IMG/VR virus record: IMGVR_UViG_3300045996_000313
Span: 1-22,713 of that record
From: a virus
Length of the DNA stretch: 22,713 nucleotides
Reading direction: 5' to 3' (one strand)
Positions within the stretch are counted from its first letter, which is position 1. The number at the start of each line of letters is the position of its first letter. A program made the translations under genes and the position numbers. This document shows, piece by piece, positions 1 to 8,359 of this stretch. The notes under the pieces were generated by a model. The model had not been told where the DNA came from. It ran no database searches and saw only the letters and a list, made by a program, of their open reading frames with translations.

Positions 1-2
1 TG

Positions 3-587
3 GCCAATCCGGCGTGGGACCAGCCGGCTGCCAAGCCGATCAACGATCTCACGACCGCCAGCGACACCATGCTTGCGACGGTAGGCACCACGCCGACCGA
101 CGTAGTTATGGGCGTCAAGGCATGGGCAGCGTTCCGGCAAAACACGCAGGTCCAGGATTGGTTAAACCTGAACCGCAACCTCGCGTCGATGCCGTCAATC
201 ACCAACACCTCGTTGACGGGTGAAGGCGGCACGTTCATGGGAACGGTGGACCGCTGGAACATCTTTGTCTACGCGGGCTGGTGGATCGATCCGATGACCG
301 GCACGAAGCTGCCGATTTGGGACGAGAAGGCAGTTGTGATGATTTCTCCCAAGTTGGACGGCGTTCGCTGCTATGGGGCCATCAAGGACTATCGCGCCAT
401 CGGGGGCGAGGTTCCATCGGGAGTGACGAATGTGGACAGCGAAGCCACGCTGCGCCAGGTTCGCTACTTCGTCAAAAGCTGGATGAACGAAGACCCCAGC
501 TTGCGATACCTGATGCTGCAATCCGCGCCGCTGCCAGTGGCGACCCGTTTGAATGCTTCGGCAGTTATCACAACGGGCATCGCTTAA
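3..587 (+). CDS. Major capsid protein, C-terminal part (lambda gpE family)
   Basis: This is the 3' part of a gene that begins before the window; 194 codons are visible in an open frame from base 3. It would form the icosahedral head shell. The C-terminus carries the pattern typical of the lambda gpE / Phage_cap_E family: a late segment with SWMNEDPSLRYLMLQSAPLPV followed by an Asn-Ala stretch, in which the DPS-hydrophobic-LLQSAPLPV core is the family signature. An internal segment with WDEKAVVMISPK also fits the family, which usually has a P-domain followed by a strand like this. An internal ATG at 69 could be mistaken for a start, but the frame is open upstream and the family is about 340 residues long, so the gene is cut by the window edge rather than short. 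The joining and tail genes that follow support the call. Confidence 0.9.
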   Translation, partial: ANPAWDQPAAKPINDLTTASDTMLATVGTTPTDVVMGVKAWAAFRQNTQVQDWLNLNRNLASMPSITNTSLTGEGGTFMGTVDRWNIFVYAGWWIDPMTGTKLPIWDEKAVVMISPKLDGVRCYGAIKDYRAIGGEVPSGVTNVDSEATLRQVRYFVKSWMNEDPSLRYLMLQSAPLPVATRLNASAVITTGIA

Positions 588-605
588 CGGCGCAAACGGA
601 GTCTG

Positions 606-998
606 ATGACACACCTTATCTCATCAGGCAGGCCGGGCCTCCGCGCTCCGGAAGGTACACCCGGAGTGCAGGCCGGTCCTGGCGCGAAGCAGGAGTTTTA
701 CACCGGCTTCATGCCCGAACTGTGGAAAGAACTGATCGCAGTCTTTGCCCACACCGTGAACTACCACTACATCGAGGGCGGTTCGGTGGAGATCGAGGCG
801 CTGGTCTACGAGGGCATGGAAGGGGAATCGCGCACCCCTGGGCAATACACCCACGTCATGGTCGATAACGCGACCCTGACGCGGCTCCCGATGGCGGGCG
901 ACTGGATGGAGCTCGAGGGGAAAAGCTACGACGTCGTGACCGTCGATGCGTTGCTGGTGAATCTCTCACGGCTGGTGGTGCATGGCCAGCGGGTATGA
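606..998 (+). CDS. Head-tail joining protein, FII-like by position
   Basis: The product is 130 residues. It lies directly after the capsid gene, where lambda-like phages encode the small protein that joins head to tail (FII / head-tail attachment). The C-terminal half is a beta-rich domain (MVDNATLTRLPMAGDWMELE, then a KSYDVVTVD strand) that looks like the small barrel of connector proteins. The N-terminus (residues 1-30) is Gly/Pro-rich and probably disordered. The start is ATG at 606 with a CGGAG ribosome site just upstream; 18 bases separate it from the capsid stop. Function rests mainly on position and fold-like pattern, not on a motif I can name with certainty. Another head completion or connector protein is the alternative. 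Confidence 0.65.
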   Translation: MTHLISSGRPGLRAPEGTPGVQAGPGAKQEFYTGFMPELWKELIAVFAHTVNYHYIEGGSVEIEALVYEGMEGESRTPGQYTHVMVDNATLTRLPMAGDWMELEGKSYDVVTVDALLVNLSRLVVHGQRV

Positions 999-1001
999 CC
1001 G

Positions 1002-1439
1002 ATGCTCAAGTTCAAATTCGGCGTAAAAATCGGCAAGTTGGCACAGCTCAAACTGAGTGCCGCCGAGTACCGCGCCATCGGAGATGCGGCGGTCGACCGG
1101 ATGAAGATGCGTATTCTCCAGGGCGTCAATGCGGACAATCAGCGGGCGAAGCCACTGTCGAAAAAGTACGCTGCACTCAAGGCCGAGATGCGCCACACCC
1201 GCAGGCCCATCCGGGATATGTTCCTGAGCGGCATGACGCTGACCGACTACCGGGTGCAGCGTGCCTACGGCGGCGTCATCGAAGCGTACCCCTCCAGCAC
1301 CGAAGCGCAGAAGCGCGCGATCCTCGCCCAGCACATCGACCCGATGTTCGGCTTTACCGATGCCGAGGAAAAAGAAGTCGTCAAGCAGGTCCGGTTGATG
1401 TATGGCCGCAATGCCAAGACGATCTGGAAAAACGCATGA
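1002..1439 (+). CDS. Phage tail completion or virion morphogenesis protein, gpZ-like by position
   Basis: The product is a basic protein of 145 residues. The first 60 residues contain a helix with many Lys and Arg (AAVDRMKMRILQGVNADNQR) followed by KPLSKKYAALKAE. This resembles the 'S.kYa..K' segment of phage virion morphogenesis / tail completion proteins, as does the later RPIRDMFLSGMTL segment. The remainder ends in a helical IDPMFGFTDAEEKEVVKQV region. It lies between the joining protein and the next tail completion gene, the place of lambda Z. Its stop overlaps the next start in an ATGA junction at 1436-1439. The family call is inference from pattern and order. Confidence 0.65.
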   Translation: MLKFKFGVKIGKLAQLKLSAAEYRAIGDAAVDRMKMRILQGVNADNQRAKPLSKKYAALKAEMRHTRRPIRDMFLSGMTLTDYRVQRAYGGVIEAYPSSTEAQKRAILAQHIDPMFGFTDAEEKEVVKQVRLMYGRNAKTIWKNA

Positions 1440-1894
1440 TCGACCTGATCGCATTGACGGACGCCATTACCGGAACGCTGCGCGACATTCCGGCGCTCGT
1501 CGCGGAGCTCGGCGGCGTGCCGGAAGCGATCTACGGCTATATCGATGAGACGCCGGCCAAGAACTCGCTGGCGAAGGCGGTCTATCAAATGCCGCCCGGC
1601 ACGGTGCTGGTGGCCTGGATGGACTCGGGCCTGAGTGAAGGCGAGATGACTGGGTTCATCCATCGCTTTAACTTCCACGTTAAGGCGGTGAAGGGTGAAT
1701 CGTCTCTGGCACTCATCAAATTGATTGTGGATGGCACGGCGGTAGGGGACGAGCTCCGCTGGCGCTATACCTGTGTGCTCCCCGGTATTATGCCTGCCGA
1801 ACTGGTGACGATTTCGCGCAACACCGATTCGGAAGGCATCGACTATCCCATCATCCAAATGCTTTTCCAGGAGGCTTCAGACACCAATGGCTAG
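1436..1894 (+). CDS. Tail terminator / tail completion protein, gpU-like by position
   Basis: The product is 152 residues. The start is ATG at 1436, overlapping the previous stop (ATGA). The same frame is open further upstream, but that part lies over the previous gene. The N-terminal helix (IDLIALTDAITGTLRDIPALVAELG) leads into alternating strands with the PPGTVLVAWMDSG segment, then a long helix SSLALIKLIVDG and a final strand pair. That layout, helix, sheet, helix, matches tail terminator proteins, which cap the tail tube when it reaches full length. It sits immediately before the tail tube gene and overlaps it by 8 bases, the order U then V in lambda. No specific catalytic residues are expected. 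Moderate confidence in the role, high confidence that the gene is real. Confidence 0.65.
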   Translation: MIDLIALTDAITGTLRDIPALVAELGGVPEAIYGYIDETPAKNSLAKAVYQMPPGTVLVAWMDSGLSEGEMTGFIHRFNFHVKAVKGESSLALIKLIVDGTAVGDELRWRYTCVLPGIMPAELVTISRNTDSEGIDYPIIQMLFQEASDTNG

Positions 1895-2963
1895 CCCGTG
1901 CTGTCCCGCAAATATCCGCGAAACCCAGCTTGCGCTGGGAGTCGTCGCGCAAGCTGACTTAGCTACCCCCAACAGTGTGGACGAACTGGAATCGTTTACC
2001 AAAACGAATCCCGCACTTTCAACGGTTACGCCTGCCACCGAATCGAATGCTCTCGATATCGGCAAAGGCGATGAGTTCCCCACGCAGGTTTTCCCCGTAT
2101 CGATGGACGTATCCTGCCCGATCGAGAAGTTTCTGTGCAGCGAGTTCGCCGCATGGATGTTCGCCTTCGGCCTGGGTTCCTGCACCAAGACCGGCACGGC
2201 CCCTGCGATCACCTACGCCTGCGTACCAGCGGACGCGGCCGTAGCCTGCTTGCAGCTTCCGGCGTTCAGTATTGTCGAGCAGATCCGGACCGGCGCAAGT
2301 TCGGTCGCAGACCGGATGCTTGTGGGCAACGTCATCAACGATTTCACCCTGACGCTCGAGAGCGGCCCTGGCCGTGCCAATGCGCGAGTCTCGGTGAACT
2401 GCGTCGGCACGGGAAAAGTGATCTCGCCGTCGGCAATCGTCGTGCCGCCACTCGTTACCGAGAACAACCTGAATGCCGCTGGATCCAGCATCATCATCAA
2501 CGGCATCGATTACGTTCTGAACCAGACCATGATTTCGGTTGAGGTTCGCTGGAACAACAACGTGCGGCTGGACACCGGCTACTATCCCGGTTCCGGTTCG
2601 CACAATGGATTCGCCACCCGAGGCCGGATGGAGTGGGGCGACCGGACCTGCGAGATCGTCCTACGCGCCAGGGCGTGCCCTGGGTCGGCCGAATACAACG
2701 CGCTGCTGACGATGGACGGCGGGCCGGCCATTATCGAAGTCGTTGGTGCGGCTCCGCACAAAATCACCATGAATTTCCCAGAGGTGATGTACACCTCAGT
2801 CGTCAACGGCGAGGCCGAAGGCATCGTGACCGTCGAAACCACGCTCGTGCCGATTAAGCTGGACGCCCAACCCTACGTCACGTTCACTGCGATTACTTCG
2901 CTGGACAACATCGACCCCGCGCTGCCACTGAGCGACGAGCAATCGCGCAAGAAGGCCGCGTAA
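1887..2963 (+). CDS. Major tail tube protein
   Basis: The product is 358 residues. It would stack as rings to form the tail tube through which DNA passes. The protein is rich in beta strands with Thr, Val and Ala, and ends with a charged tail (DEQSRKKAA). The N-terminus reads as a typical tube protein: a short segment about resistance to a reference set of strands (LALGVVAQADLATPNS, ESFTKTNPALSTVTP). It resembles larger phage tube proteins (Phage_tube_2 type) rather than the 246-residue lambda V. The start at 1887 overlaps the previous gene by 8 bases, after the GGAGG site at 1870-1874. Position between the terminator-like gene and the G-like chaperone strongly supports the role. Confidence 0.8.
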   Translation: MASPCCPANIRETQLALGVVAQADLATPNSVDELESFTKTNPALSTVTPATESNALDIGKGDEFPTQVFPVSMDVSCPIEKFLCSEFAAWMFAFGLGSCTKTGTAPAITYACVPADAAVACLQLPAFSIVEQIRTGASSVADRMLVGNVINDFTLTLESGPGRANARVSVNCVGTGKVISPSAIVVPPLVTENNLNAAGSSIIINGIDYVLNQTMISVEVRWNNNVRLDTGYYPGSGSHNGFATRGRMEWGDRTCEIVLRARACPGSAEYNALLTMDGGPAIIEVVGAAPHKITMNFPEVMYTSVVNGEAEGIVTVETTLVPIKLDAQPYVTFTAITSLDNIDPALPLSDEQSRKKAA

Positions 2964-2999
2964 ACCGCAACCGTTTTGAGTCATGGGAGATAAGGCCCA

Positions 3000-3596
3000 A
3001 TGTTTGATCGCAACGCACCTGTAGAACTCACCATCCGCAAAGACGGCAAACGCCGCGTTCTCAACTTTCGATTCCCAAACGATGAAGAGTGGGGCGATTG
3101 GTATCGCGCCCGTAAGACGTACATGCACAATCTCGGCCAGGGCGAGTCCACGGTAGACGTGGAATCCAAAGATGCCGACAAGGCGCTGTACGCCAAGCTC
3201 ACCACGCCGGAGCAGAACGACGGCTTCGACGCATCGACCATCGGCTTCATCATCGACCAGCTGGCCCGCACCGACGTGACCAATGCGGTCATAGACGGCG
3301 ACCAGGCCATCGTGACGATGAAGGTTGCCGGGAACTACGAGGTAGAGCACGTCATCCGCATCCCCGATACCAGTGACGTGTGGGTATTCAACCGCAGCGC
3401 GAACGTCTCGATGCTGCCCTTCGGCCGCCAGCGAATCCGCAACGCGCTGGAGCCGGGCGTGAAGCTGTACGACACATGCCTGATCTCACCGACAGGCTAT
3501 GCCCCGTCATCCGGTGTGCCCGCACTGCACAAGGACGCAGCGATTCGTGCCGTGCTTCAGCTCATCGGAAACGAGGCCGACTCGGGAAACGAGTAA
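3000..3596 (+). CDS. Tail assembly chaperone, gpG-like
   Basis: The product is 198 residues when the ribosome stays in frame. By order (after tail tube, before tape measure) it is the counterpart of lambda gpG, a cytoplasmic chaperone that coats the tape measure protein during tail assembly and is absent from the finished virion. The N-terminal 35 residues look like a small beta domain (VELTIRKDGKRRVLNFRFP). The rest is mixed helix and strand. The strongest support is at the end: the last four sense codons and stop hold a heptamer G GGA AAC in the correct phase (3584-3590) for a -1 shift into the following frame. The start ATG at 3000 has GGGAGA upstream at 2985-2990. Confidence 0.85.
   Translation: MFDRNAPVELTIRKDGKRRVLNFRFPNDEEWGDWYRARKTYMHNLGQGESTVDVESKDADKALYAKLTTPEQNDGFDASTIGFIIDQLARTDVTNAVIDGDQAIVTMKVAGNYEVEHVIRIPDTSDVWVFNRSANVSMLPFGRQRIRNALEPGVKLYDTCLISPTGYAPSSGVPALHKDAAIRAVLQLIGNEADSGNE
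3584..3590 (+). promoter_or_regulatory. Programmed -1 ribosomal frameshift site
   Basis: The heptamer GGGAAAC is read as G GGA AAC in the chaperone frame, matching the X XXY YYZ rule; after slippage the tRNAs pair with GGG AAA. Lambda uses GGGAAAG at the same gene pair. The zero-frame stop follows after one codon (3594-3596). Confidence 0.88.
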
Positions 3597-3949
3597 CGGG
3601 GTGGGAGCAATGGCCGGAAGTGCCTTCAGTCCGGTTCCTGCTCCACCGCCTCTTACGCCGCGAAGAAGTATGCCCAGGCGTGAGCGGTTGCCCCGATGCG
3701 CCGCGGCCGCCGGCGGATCCAAGTCCTTGCGCGGGTTGTTTCCGCGAGCGGCTGGACCGCTGGTGCCGCGATCCCAAGTACGCCTGGCTCCAGACCGTTC
3801 TGGATTTCGACTACTCCATCCAGACGCGGACACCGTTGTGGGTCCAACCGAACTATTTCGAGTTCCTGGTGCTGCGCATTCTGACCGAAGAACGCGAGCG
3901 GTACCGGGAGGAGCAGATGGAAAAGAAGAGTAGGCAGCATGGCGGATAA
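3590..3949 (+). CDS. gpT-like extension of the tail chaperone, made by -1 frameshift (gpGT fusion 3000-3949)
   Basis: This frame is reached from the upstream chaperone gene by a -1 slip at 3584-3590; the fusion would be 316 residues (197 from the first frame, then 119 here). In lambda the T part binds the tail tube protein and brings it to the tape measure. It contains a basic helix near its start (RFLLHRLLRREE), five cysteines in fusion positions 225, 231, 244, 247 and 256, and a charged C-terminal helix (LRILTEERERYREEQMEKK). No convincing independent start was found: the first in-frame GTG (3620) lies inside the predicted stem-loop and has no clear ribosome site. Its stop overlaps the tape measure start by 11 bases. 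Confidence 0.8.
   Translation, partial: RVTGWEQWPEVPSVRFLLHRLLRREEVCPGVSGCPDAPRPPADPSPCAGCFRERLDRWCRDPKYAWLQTVLDFDYSIQTRTPLWVQPNYFEFLVLRILTEERERYREEQMEKKSRQHGG
3600..3647 (+). promoter_or_regulatory. Likely frameshift-stimulating RNA hairpin
   Basis: Bases 3600-3609 pair with 3639-3647 (nine pairs with one bulged G). Inside, 3614-3618 pair with 3630-3634 (five pairs, extended by two G-U pairs) around an 11-base loop. The stem starts 9 bases after the slippery heptamer, the usual spacing for a stimulating structure. Pairing was read by eye; no energy was calculated. Confidence 0.65.
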
Positions 3950-6900
3950 GAACAAAATCTCCATCACCGTCGACCTCGACACCAAGCAGGCCCAGAAGGG
4001 CGTCGAGGCGATGACCAGTGTTCTGAAGACGTTTGGCACGGAGGGGAAGGCTGTCGTTAAGAACACGACCGCGATGGCTGCGGGGACCGAAAAGGGCGCT
4101 GCGGCGATGAAGGATTTGACCAGCAGCACGAAGGCCGCCACGACGGCGTTCACGAAGCTGGGTCAGACCGACAAAGCCATTACGACGATGCACCAGAATC
4201 TGCGCATCGTGAACTCCGAAACGCGGATGGCGGCGACCACGATGGGGCAGTTACAGACGGCGGGCGCCGGTGTCGTCCAGACGATGAAGCAGGTCGGGTC
4301 TAGCACCCAACAGGCGATGAAATCAGTCGCCGCGACCAGTCAGCAGGCGACGAAGCAGGTTCAGACCGCCACTACGCAGATGGTATCGGCGTTCGTGAAA
4401 GCCGACGCTGCCGCCGCGAGTCTTGGCACCGCCAGTAAAGGCGGCAGTTCGGCGTTGCGCAGCCTTGAAACGCGAGCGACCAACACGGGTGCGGCCCTCA
4501 GCAATCTCCGCAAAGAGGCACAAAGTTTTGTCGGCGTCACCGGCAAGGTGGTCCAGTCGAATAACCAGATGGCCCGGTCGGTCAGCCAGGTCAGCACCCA
4601 GGTCAACCACCTGACGAACGTATGGAACACACAGCGGGCGGCGATGATCCGCACGCAGCAAGCGCAAGGAAATCTCGCCAACTCCTTCCGGGCGATCCGC
4701 GGTTTGGACTTCACCTTCCAGGGCGCACTCCTCGGCGGTGGGGCGCTGATGGCCACCGAAAAGATTCTCGAAACCGCAGCGTCGATCGATAAGCTGAAAA
4801 AGTCGCTCGAGTCGCTTGCGCCCGCAGGTACGAACGTCCAGGCACTCTTTGACCGGTTGATGAAACTGGCTGAGATGCCGGGAGGCGATATCGAAGCCAT
4901 CTTCGCCGGCGTAACGGCCCTGATGCCGGGATTCCAGTACAAGACCGAGGCCGTGGTGAAGACCGTAGAGGAATTGCAGAACGCGCTGGCGCTCACAGGC
5001 AAGGGCGGCCAGGAGCTCACCCTGGTCCTGAATCAGTTGGCGCAGGCTTCCGGCAAGGGCAAAGTGGCAATGGAAGATTTCCGGTACATCTTCCAGCAGA
5101 TTCCCCAAGCCCGCGCCATCATCTCTGCGAAATACGGCACGTCGGATCTGGAAGAACTGACCAAGAAGGGGATTGGCTTCTTCAAGGTCATGCTCACGCT
5201 GGTTGAGGGCGCCGAGCAGCTACAGCGGGCACAGGCTGGCATCGCCGTGGAAATGCAGAAGGTACGGAACCAAATCAAGCTACTTACTTCGGATCTCGGC
5301 AACCTGCTTGCCAAGGAGATTCCCTTTAAAACAATTACCGGGAACCTCAAGGAAGTGCGGGACGCGATCGAAAAGATGCCGCCGTGGCTCAAGGAAATGG
5401 GCGCTCAGGCCGTAATCGCCGCCGGTGGATTTCTGCTGCTCGCCGGCGCGGTCACGCTGATTGCCACGGTCGTCGGCGGTTTAGCCAGCCTGAAGATTGC
5501 CGCCTGGATCGTCGGCATCGGCGTAGTGGTCAAGACACTGATAGACGACCTGAAGGATATGTACGTGATCTTGAAAGCCATCGTGCCGTATATCACCAGC
5601 GCGAAAGGCAAGGGCACGACATTTGAGTCCATCGCAGTCAAGGAGTACGACAAATCCAAGGGCACCCCTACAGGCGTCAAGATGGGTACCGCTGAAGCGG
5701 AGGCCGCCAAGAAGCAACTCGGTCTGGACCTGAAAGGCGTACCCGCTCCACCGGAGGGATGGGACGACCGGCTGAGACAGCCCGTCTCAAAGGGCATTCA
5801 GGAGCTACGCAGACTGGCCGAACAGGAAGAGGCCATGAACAAGGCCAGGGCAGACGGCAGGAAGGGTAGCAAGGCCGATCCTTTTGCAGCCTTTGCCGAA
5901 CAGGCCGCGCGTGCTCGCGACGCGGCACTAGCCAAAGAGGGAGGCGCCCTCGGCGGGATCGAGGAACGCTACGCCAAGCATTTCCGGGAGTTCCAGAAGT
6001 TAATCACATCGACCACGAAGCTCACCGCGGAGCAGGGATTCCTGATGTTGAAAGCCTACGGAGATCTGCAACAGGCGATGGAAGCGGATCTCCGGAAGGA
6101 GCAGACGAAGCTGGCCCAGGCGCAGATCGACCAAATGTCGAAGTATCTGGAAGACGCGGAAGCGGAGCGCCAGAAGAAATCGAAAGAGGCATTCGACAAG
6201 GCCCAGGAGTGGCGGAAGGCGACCTATGAGATGGAGCGGCAGCAACTCCGCGATTCCATCGAAGCCCGCATCGATATTGTCGGCTACGAGGCAGACCAGG
6301 CCCGCGCCCGCGCAGCAGGACTGCCAAAAGAAACGATGAACCAGCGCATCATCGCCGCGAAGGTACTGGCGGATATCGAGATCCAGGAAGCGCAGCGGGT
6401 CCACGAATACAAGCTGATCCTGATGAACGACGAGTTCAATCAGCAGGAGTTGATGGCCGTTGCAGAGATGAATGATGCCAGGGAACTAGCGGACCGTCTC
6501 TGGGCCATCAAGCAGGCGCGGGAGTTGGCGAACGCCCGGATGAAGGCCTCGACCGACGCCACAATCGCCAAGCGGGAACTTGATGCGATGGCGCAGATTC
6601 AGGACGCCATTCGCGACAACTACCGCAAGACCTACGAACAGATCAAGGATTCAGCAGGCCGGGTGTTCGATGCGCTGCTCGACAAATCGACCAGCTTTTT
6701 TGACGCCTTCGCCAATATGTTCAAGACGGCCGTGCTGACGGCGATGAAGGAAGTCGTCAGCAGTCAGATTGCGCGGCTGTTTACCCGTATCGTCGTGTCG
6801 GCGCAGACCCCTGGACAGGCTCCGGGTGCTACCCCACCCTTCATTCCTTCCACCCAGGGCACGACGAGGAGTGCGGGCATCATGCGTACCCTGGGCGGTC

Positions 6901-7955
6901 TGGTCAGCAGTGTCGGCGGATTCTTCCGCGGCGGCAGTACCAGCGGTGGCGGCAGTGCGCGAACGTCCGACTTCTTTCCCGCTGGTCCAAACAGCATGTT
7001 TGGCGGGCCTGGTCCCGGTGTTCTCACTTCCACGCTTCCGACGATTGTGACGATGGGGACCAGGGTGAATCCCTATGCGCAGATGGCCGCACTCGGAGGG
7101 GCCGCGATCGGAGCACAGGGCATTCAGCAGGGCGGTCCCTTGGGGGCGGCTCAGGGAATCGGCGGCTTTGCCCTGAGCGGGGCGATGCTCGGCAAGCTCG
7201 GCATTCCGGCGCTCTCAAAGTTCGGTGGCTGGACTGGGGCGGGTATCGGCGCCGGCGTCGGGTTGATGGCCGCTGGCGCGAACCAGTCGAATCCTGTGGC
7301 ACGGTACGGCATGACCGTCGGCGGCGGCATTCTCGCTGGCGGATTACTCGGGGCTAAAATCGGCGCAATCGGCGGACCGTGGGGCATGGCGATCGGCGCG
7401 GCTGCTGGCGTGACCATCGGGCTCATTGCGTCCTTGCGGAAGACCGCGGAGCAGAAAGTGCGGGAAGAGGTCAAGCGCGTTTATGGCGTGGATATCTCTT
7501 CCAAAGGAATCCTTCAGCAGATCGCGGGAATCGCGAAGAACACCTATGGCGGCGATATCCGGCTGGCCGTCGCATCACCACAGGTTCAGGAACTCGTGCG
7601 GCTGTACTCCATGACAACCGGTCAGAGTCAGGCGGGGTTGCCGCGACAGATGCACGCGGCGACTTTCGCGCAGCAGGGCGGATCGATGACGCTGCAGCCG
7701 GTCTACAGCGGTGGTCAGCCGGTGCCCAATCCCTACGTCGGCACGACGACTGGGCAATTCAACCAGGGTGTCCTGATCGTCCCGGTGGGCGCATCGGAAA
7801 TCCAGGCGCAGTTCACCGGCAACGTGGTTAACGCGCTCGGCAGTTCCGCTGGTCCCGGCGCCGTGAGCTACGCCAACTCGCAGGCGATCCAGAGCGGGAA
7901 CGGCCGTCAGGCGCAGGCGACCGGCCTGATGGAGCCTCTGACGGCGGTGCGCTAA
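3939..7955 (+). CDS. Tape measure protein
   Basis: At 1338 residues this is the largest gene here. It acts as the ruler for tail length and is later ejected with the DNA. Visible parts in order: a Thr/Gln/Ala/Val-rich helical N-terminus (about 1-250); a conserved tape-measure segment at about 275-430 with KLKKSLESLAPAG and later GKGGQELTLVLNQLAQASGKGKVAMEDFR; a hydrophobic stretch at about 487-535 (AGGFLLLAGAVTLIATVVGG and onwards); a long charged coiled-coil region (about 600-930); and a Gly/Ala-rich, glycine-zipper-like stretch at about 1045-1165 near the C-terminus, seen in many tape measures. The start overlaps the T frame by 11 bases; the stop overlaps the next start (TAATG). No peptidase or lysozyme motif was noticed in it. 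Confidence 0.95.
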   Translation: MADKNKISITVDLDTKQAQKGVEAMTSVLKTFGTEGKAVVKNTTAMAAGTEKGAAAMKDLTSSTKAATTAFTKLGQTDKAITTMHQNLRIVNSETRMAATTMGQLQTAGAGVVQTMKQVGSSTQQAMKSVAATSQQATKQVQTATTQMVSAFVKADAAAASLGTASKGGSSALRSLETRATNTGAALSNLRKEAQSFVGVTGKVVQSNNQMARSVSQVSTQVNHLTNVWNTQRAAMIRTQQAQGNLANSFRAIRGLDFTFQGALLGGGALMATEKILETAASIDKLKKSLESLAPAGTNVQALFDRLMKLAEMPGGDIEAIFAGVTALMPGFQYKTEAVVKTVEELQNALALTGKGGQELTLVLNQLAQASGKGKVAMEDFRYIFQQIPQARAIISAKYGTSDLEELTKKGIGFFKVMLTLVEGAEQLQRAQAGIAVEMQKVRNQIKLLTSDLGNLLAKEIPFKTITGNLKEVRDAIEKMPPWLKEMGAQAVIAAGGFLLLAGAVTLIATVVGGLASLKIAAWIVGIGVVVKTLIDDLKDMYVILKAIVPYITSAKGKGTTFESIAVKEYDKSKGTPTGVKMGTAEAEAAKKQLGLDLKGVPAPPEGWDDRLRQPVSKGIQELRRLAEQEEAMNKARADGRKGSKADPFAAFAEQAARARDAALAKEGGALGGIEERYAKHFREFQKLITSTTKLTAEQGFLMLKAYGDLQQAMEADLRKEQTKLAQAQIDQMSKYLEDAEAERQKKSKEAFDKAQEWRKATYEMERQQLRDSIEARIDIVGYEADQARARAAGLPKETMNQRIIAAKVLADIEIQEAQRVHEYKLILMNDEFNQQELMAVAEMNDARELADRLWAIKQARELANARMKASTDATIAKRELDAMAQIQDAIRDNYRKTYEQIKDSAGRVFDALLDKSTSFFDAFANMFKTAVLTAMKEVVSSQIARLFTRIVVSAQTPGQAPGATPPFIPSTQGTTRSAGIMRTLGGLVSSVGGFFRGGSTSGGGSARTSDFFPAGPNSMFGGPGPGVLTSTLPTIVTMGTRVNPYAQMAALGGAAIGAQGIQQGGPLGAAQGIGGFALSGAMLGKLGIPALSKFGGWTGAGIGAGVGLMAAGANQSNPVARYGMTVGGGILAGGLLGAKIGAIGGPWGMAIGAAAGVTIGLIASLRKTAEQKVREEVKRVYGVDISSKGILQQIAGIAKNTYGGDIRLAVASPQVQELVRLYSMTTGQSQAGLPRQMHAATFAQQGGSMTLQPVYSGGQPVPNPYVGTTTGQFNQGVLIVPVGASEIQAQFTGNVVNALGSSAGPGAVSYANSQAIQSGNGRQAQATGLMEPLTAVR

Positions 7956-8359
7956 TGCCCTATAACCCTGTGCTCGATCCGGTTACTGCGGTCATGCCTT
8001 CGGGGTTGATGCAGGCATTTCACATGGAGCACCGGTACGAAGTCCAGGTAGATCTCTACGCCGATGGCCGATCAACGCGGCGGACGTTCGCCACTCTGCC
8101 GCGTGCCTACGCTTCGCTCGAGCGGAAGCTGGACGAAACGCAACTCGGTCAGCTCTACACGTTCTGGTACGCGCATCGGGTAGAGCCGTTCTACTTCTAC
8201 AACCTGCGCGAGACGGTGCCGCCCGGCAGCTACGACCCTTCGGGTGTCAATCCGGTGGGCCGGTACGTGATGGTGTTCGATTCTGCCTGGAACGACGAAC
8301 AGGCGCTCAACCGCACGATCTTGCGGCTGCAGCTACGGGAGGTCGAAGGTGCCCGATAA
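7955..8359 (+). CDS. Distal / minor tail protein, gpM-like by position
   Basis: The product is 134 residues. It follows the tape measure gene with a TAATG overlap and precedes the tail tip gene, the place of lambda M, which belongs to the distal tail complex. The sequence is strand-rich: EHRYEVQVDLYADGRSTRRTF, then LGQLYTFWYAHRVEPFYFYNL and a final TILRLQLREVEGAR strand. The segment with repeated aromatic residues (YTFWYAHRVEPFYFYNLRE) is like that in phage minor tail and DUF2460-type proteins, where a 'F..F....g....F.f' pattern handles the tip interface. The final strand and the overlap of 11 bases with the next gene fit translational coupling. Role is inferred from order and pattern. Confidence 0.7.
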   Translation: MPYNPVLDPVTAVMPSGLMQAFHMEHRYEVQVDLYADGRSTRRTFATLPRAYASLERKLDETQLGQLYTFWYAHRVEPFYFYNLRETVPPGSYDPSGVNPVGRYVMVFDSAWNDEQALNRTILRLQLREVEGAR

